Assembly: GCA_029556545.1 (NCBI GenBank)
Contig: JAKQEQ010000073.1
Location: 41,439-105,438 of the forward strand
Source: Candidatus Hydrogenedentota bacterium
GTDB lineage: Bacteria; Hydrogenedentota; Hydrogenedentia; Hydrogenedentales; JAGMZX01
Direction: 5' to 3'
DNA: 64,000 bases
Position numbers and translations under genes: made by a program
Notes under the pieces: model-generated
What the model saw: only the letters and a program-made list of their open reading frames with translations
Told to the model about the DNA's origin: nothing
Database searches by the model: none
Shown here: one piece after another, positions 62,001-64,000 of the stretch
How positions within the stretch are numbered: the stretch's first letter is position 1
How the letters are laid out: each line of letters starts with the position of its first letter

Positions 62001-62230
62001 AACGCGGGGCGCATACGACGGCGATAAGCATGCGCTGGGGCGGCCTGCGCCTGAAAACGTGCAAACTGGCCACTGCGGCGGATTTCAAAGTCAGGCACGT
62101 GCGCGCCGCGTTTGACGGCGCCACCGTGGACGCCGCCGTCGACTGCGAGCCAGGTGGCGTGACGGTCCGCCTCGCGCAGGAACTGGCCTTGGGCGCGGAT
62201 ACGCGGTTCGAGGTGATCCTGGAGTCGTGA
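59036..62230 (+). CDS. Tat-exported GH116-family glycosidase with inserted beta-sandwich-like module
   Basis: This 1064-residue protein matches the bile-acid beta-glucosidase/GH116 family. The N-terminal domain begins SLENIGMPCGGIGAGQLYLC. The (alpha/alpha)6 catalytic domain contains Glu599 (YEGVTCCHGTCTHVWNY) and Asp727 (TQHNTYDINYEGANTFVGG), at the positions of nucleophile and acid/base. A Tat signal lies at residues 33-50 (ARREFLKMAGGGLVATSF). Residues about 293-437 are an inserted module like that appended to some levanases (FADFESDGYGDWRVEGDAF, GGWGHINIDHIEF). It should hydrolyse beta-glucosides or glucosylceramide-like substrates outside the cytoplasm. GGGAGAGG precedes the ATG. Confidence 0.9.
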   Translation: MKRDTDNESVEALKRRMSRSDCGCGGACGGLARREFLKMAGGGLVATSFGRGLLPMAGPFAAVDTDHGHLVPADKKLSEAWIRSLYERGTKEVFRGKSLENIGMPCGGIGAGQLYLCGDGTLGCWQIFNNAASNWVEGTHATYKHRGIAKPVDQGFAVSVLQGSDLLWRPLNSEGFADIEFQGEYPIGTVRYASPGFPVKIEMEAFSPFVPLNATDSTLPATVFHITVENVTDDLARVSIGAWLQNAVGHAYGLEHDALRRTRLLRERGRAFIVHSAEERPVEPPAEAAAPRAPIAFADFESDGYGDWRVEGDAFGPGPAKGTLPGQNPVTGFLGDRLVNTFFGGDDAKGALTSPAFTVSRRYVNFLIGGGNHPERTCMNLVVEGRAVRSATGRNNEALQWHAWDVAEFEGKQAHLVIVDDKLGGWGHINIDHIEFADALREGSPATLETAADYGTLALACVDGVVAVTRRYPGRPAEQYVVENDAVYGIRETRLGYLRSAEIDLARRQRCTFTFVLAWHFPNQQNGHHYAARFEDAAAVARYVLDHHDRLSADTRRWRDTYYDSTLPYWLLDRLHSVVSNLATGTCQYWKNGRFWAYEGVTCCHGTCTHVWNYAHAHARLFPELARSARELQDFNPRENGGGFHPETGLVGFRSDDNYAADGQCGTILKAFREHLTSRDNAFLERNWPSIRKALEYSIEQDAKGVTGGAPEDPDGLIENTQHNTYDINYEGANTFVGGLYLAALRAGEEMAKIVGDAAFAERARALFESGRDKTVDRLWNGEYFVQEVDLEKYPKHQYKDGCLSDQLFGQGWAHHVGLGYIYPPELVQTALRSIWKYNWAPDIGPYNEVYPPFRWFVSPGEAGLLTCTWPKSDHLKEGTLYREEVWTGIEYQVAGHMIWEGMIEEGLAVCRAAHDRYHPDRFNPYNEIECGDHYARALASWGVYHALAGFEYDGPRGFIAFAPRFKPDHFKAAFTAAEGWGVFEQRIERGAHTTAISMRWGGLRLKTCKLATAADFKVRHVRAAFDGATVDAAVDCEPGGVTVRLAQELALGADTRFEVILES

Positions 62231-62347
62231 CGGCGGCGACGGTGCGCACGGGGGTGCGCGGCGGGCAAGTTCGACACGGCGTAAAGAAAACTGCTACACT
62301 GTCTCTCGGTTCTTTCCAACCCTAAAACCATCGCAGGGAAACATGAC

Positions 62348-62455
62348 ATGAGCCTTCTGGAACAAATCCTGAGTCTTTTTGAGTCCTTCGGCGCCATCAC
62401 GCAGCTGCTGAATTTCATCCTCATCGTGCTCCGCGCACTCGGTTTGGGTGTATAA
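62348..62455 (+). CDS. Small hydrophobic protein (35 residues)
   Basis: A 36-codon frame encodes MSLLEQILSLFESFGAITQL followed by a hydrophobic stretch NFILIVLRALGLGV. GGAAA lies about 11 bases before the ATG (AGGGAAACATGAC). It looks like one amphipathic helix running into a membrane segment, similar in style to small membrane regulators or type-I toxin peptides. It lies 117 bases after the GH116 gene and just before a long hairpin. Expression is not proven. Confidence 0.5.
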   Translation: MSLLEQILSLFESFGAITQLLNFILIVLRALGLGV

Positions 62456-62478
62456 TACCCTTCAGAGTTGACCGAGGC

Positions 62479-62532
62479 CGGATGCAGGATTAAGGCGTGG
62501 ATACGACATCACCGGGGCCTTAATTGCATCCG
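62479..62532 (+). repeat. Long stem-loop between the small protein and the next gene
   Basis: CGGATGCA-GGA-TTAAGGC pairs with GCCTTAA-T-TGCATCCG around a 20-base loop, giving 15 base pairs with a small internal loop. It starts 23 bases after the small-protein stop and ends 32 bases before the GTG at 62565. There is no U-run, so it may be a leader structure of the next gene rather than a terminator. Confidence 0.6.
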
Positions 62533-62564
62533 ATCGTGCAGTCAGTAACGGGGAGAGCACGCTT

Positions 62565-64000
62565 GTGGGTAGTCCGGAAGCAAGGCGAAGGCGGGGGGGC
62601 GCGTGCCTGGCGGTGGCGCTGTTGGCGGGATCATGCGCTGTACAGGCCTACGCGCAGAATGATTGGTTTACCGAACGTTTTTACTTCGGGTCGGACCTGA
62701 GTTATCGCTCCATCACGTTCACGCCGGACGGCTCGCCAAACTTCTACAAAGCGTGCATCGAACCGGCGAACAGCTATCCTACCGACCCGACGGGCGGCAC
62801 CGCGCTCGTGCTTGGAAGAAACGATTACGGCGGTGCGTCGCTGCTGCCGGGGCACAGCGTATGGCTGTACGGTGTCGAGTACACCTCAATATTCATCGGA
62901 AGCAACGGCTATCTGACGTTTGTGTCGGGGGACATGAGTAGCGACCTGAGCGAGGACAGGCACTTTTCGCAGCCCCGGATTTCGGGTTATTTCCATGATT
63001 TCGACCCGACGCGGGGCGGCACGATCTCGTACCGGGAGCTTTCCAATCGGTTCGTCGTCACGTTCCACCGCATGTCGGAATACCAGCTTATACCCATCAC
63101 GAATCCGCGCAGCTCCTTCCAGATCGAGCTGTTCTACAACGGCGTGATTCGTATTACCTGGTTGAGCGTCGAGCCTTGGGCCGGACTCGCCGGCCTCTCG
63201 CAAGGTTATGGCATACCCGAGAACTACAATGAGAGCGATTTGACCGGTTACCCGCCGTGCATACCCGGTGAGGGCGAGGGGGAGGGAGAAGGCGAGGGCG
63301 AGGGAGAAGGCGAGCCCGACGCGCCGTGCGCGCCGCCCTGCGAGACCCCGTGCTCCGGGACAGCGTTCAATCCCCGGGTCCGAGACGCCATCGTCAACAT
63401 CTACCACATTCCCGCGCTGGGGGTGAATCCCGGAACCGCAGACCAGGACGGGAACGGCATGCTGGACATGGCGCAAGGCCAGATGTTGGACGAAATTCTC
63501 TGGCGGACGAGTCTGCCGGTGCACTGCTGTGTGCGCGTGGCTTGGGAATACAACAAGCCGCTGGTGGACGCTTATGTCGCCGAGCTGCAGGCCGCCCCGA
63601 ATCCGGGCATCCTGCTGAACGGTTCCACGCCCGAGAAGATACAAGCCGCTTTCTGCGGGTTCATCACCATCGGCGAACCGGCCACGGTCGGCCTGATCGA
63701 ATGGCTGCTATCCGATATGCCGGACCGCCCGCCGTTGGACCTGGACCAGTTCGACTACTCCGCCCGGAAGTACTTAGCGTGGTACGGGGACGCCGACAGG
63801 GACCCCATCTGCAACTTGGGCGAATATCGCGGCACAGTGTCCAGTTTCCTCGATATCACCGAGTTCATCAAAGTGGTTCTTGATTCGAGCAAGGCCCCGA
63901 ACGGCGGTGGGTGTCTGCCTTGCGAGGAAATCGGTGAAGGCGAGGGTGAAGGGGAGGGCGAGGGTGAAGGCGAGGGCGAAGGGGAGGGCGAGGGCGAAGG
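62565..64000 (+). CDS. Exported protein with Gly-Glu repeat linkers (N-terminal part, runs off window)
   Basis: The plus strand is open in frame 3 from GTG at 62565, with GGGGAG about 9 bases upstream, to the window end. It encodes about 478 residues so far. A signal peptide (GACLAVALLAGSCAVQAYA) precedes NDWFTERFYF. Residues 20-225 resemble the beta-sandwich found at the start of many extracellular proteins of this lineage (SIFIGSNGYLTFVSGD). Two Gly-Glu linkers (63267-63314, 63933 onward) flank a Cys-rich module with an EF-hand-like DQDGNGMLD. The opposite-strand frame 62886-63644 is a shadow. Confidence 0.85.
   Translation, partial: MGSPEARRRRGGACLAVALLAGSCAVQAYAQNDWFTERFYFGSDLSYRSITFTPDGSPNFYKACIEPANSYPTDPTGGTALVLGRNDYGGASLLPGHSVWLYGVEYTSIFIGSNGYLTFVSGDMSSDLSEDRHFSQPRISGYFHDFDPTRGGTISYRELSNRFVVTFHRMSEYQLIPITNPRSSFQIELFYNGVIRITWLSVEPWAGLAGLSQGYGIPENYNESDLTGYPPCIPGEGEGEGEGEGEGEGEPDAPCAPPCETPCSGTAFNPRVRDAIVNIYHIPALGVNPGTADQDGNGMLDMAQGQMLDEILWRTSLPVHCCVRVAWEYNKPLVDAYVAELQAAPNPGILLNGSTPEKIQAAFCGFITIGEPATVGLIEWLLSDMPDRPPLDLDQFDYSARKYLAWYGDADRDPICNLGEYRGTVSSFLDITEFIKVVLDSSKAPNGGGCLPCEEIGEGEGEGEGEGEGEGEGEGEGE
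63267..63314 (+). repeat. First Gly-Glu codon repeat
   Basis: Eight Gly-Glu dipeptides are encoded by alternating GGN and GAR codons, giving a 6-base period at the DNA level. The segment links two domains of the exported protein and can slip in length. Confidence 0.85.
63933..64000 (+). repeat. Second Gly-Glu codon repeat at window end
   Basis: At least eleven Gly-Glu dipeptides follow CEEI and continue past the right edge. The repeat has the same 6-base period as the first one. Such linkers are a lineage habit and complicate assembly. Confidence 0.85.

Noticed and set aside
60896..62098. 400-codon minus-strand open frame in the second half of the GH116 gene
   Set aside because: Antisense shadow covering catalytic-domain codons.

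Overview
This window is GC-rich chromosomal DNA from an uncultured, apparently diderm bacterium. An AlgE-like outer-membrane barrel, Tat- and Sec-exported proteins and a periplasmic HtrA protease point to two membranes. Two sequence habits suggest the Candidatus Hydrogenedentota/Lentisphaerae neighbourhood: dockerin-like units of the SLSELLRVIQFYN type in an exported DUF3160 protein (18825-21320), and long Gly-Glu repeat linkers in an exported protein at the right edge (62565-64000). This placement is inference from protein style; no rRNA is present.

Layout. 1-1575: end of a peptide/oligosaccharide ABC importer (binding protein, then a DppB-type permease). 1605-3312: an AmmeMemoRadiSam radical SAM enzyme divergent from a YjbQ/UPF0047 gene, then a relic of a Gfo/Idh/MocA oxidoreductase (3540-3878). 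4027-6710: an ABC-2 exporter with a membrane-anchored helical protein. 6914-18654, all on the minus strand: a large iron-sulfur/'orange protein' (ORP) type cluster. It holds an MBL-fold hydrolase, an IscU-Mrp-NifX triple fusion, two MinD-like ATPases with ferredoxin inserts, a COG0731 radical SAM protein, a methyltransferase, a Tat-exported phosphodiesterase-like protein, two NifX/ORP proteins, a DUF5320 protein, a Gly-rich zinc-ribbon protein and a sigma-54 activator. A sigma-54-like promoter and paired TCGCA-N4-TGCGA palindromes lie between the activator and the first structural gene. This cluster is the most interesting system in the window.

21670-27835: an accessory region. A MazE/AbrB-type antitoxin is followed by a PIN toxin broken after about 11 codons. 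Next come an AT-rich stretch, a tRNA-Arg(CCT) gene, and a large serine recombinase whose last codons are antisense to the tRNA. A short minus-strand operon of unrecognised, phage-like genes follows, with a near-consensus sigma-70 promoter, a run of hairpins and an iterated GCCCTGGTC word. I read this as an integrated or decayed mobile element; its right end is not resolved.

27836-38306: exported and carbohydrate-related genes (thrombospondin-3/IPT protein, lipoprotein, inositol-dehydrogenase-like oxidoreductase, sodium:solute symporter, AlgE-like porin, ceramidase-like hydrolase). 38495-42803: a small protein, a response regulator with a degenerate GGDEF domain, and three sugar-modification genes (PIG-L deacetylase, nucleotidyltransferase, C-methyltransferase) probably serving a surface glycan. 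43014-49905: HtrA protease and a GldA/GldFG/DUF4340 transport operon. 50386-54950: hybrid histidine kinase, glucosamine-6-phosphate deaminase and inositol-monophosphatase-like gene. 55177-64000: a subtilase with calcium-binding repeats, a GH116 glycosidase carrying an inserted beta-sandwich-like module, a 35-residue hydrophobic small protein with a structured region after it, and the start of a Gly-Glu-repeat exported protein.
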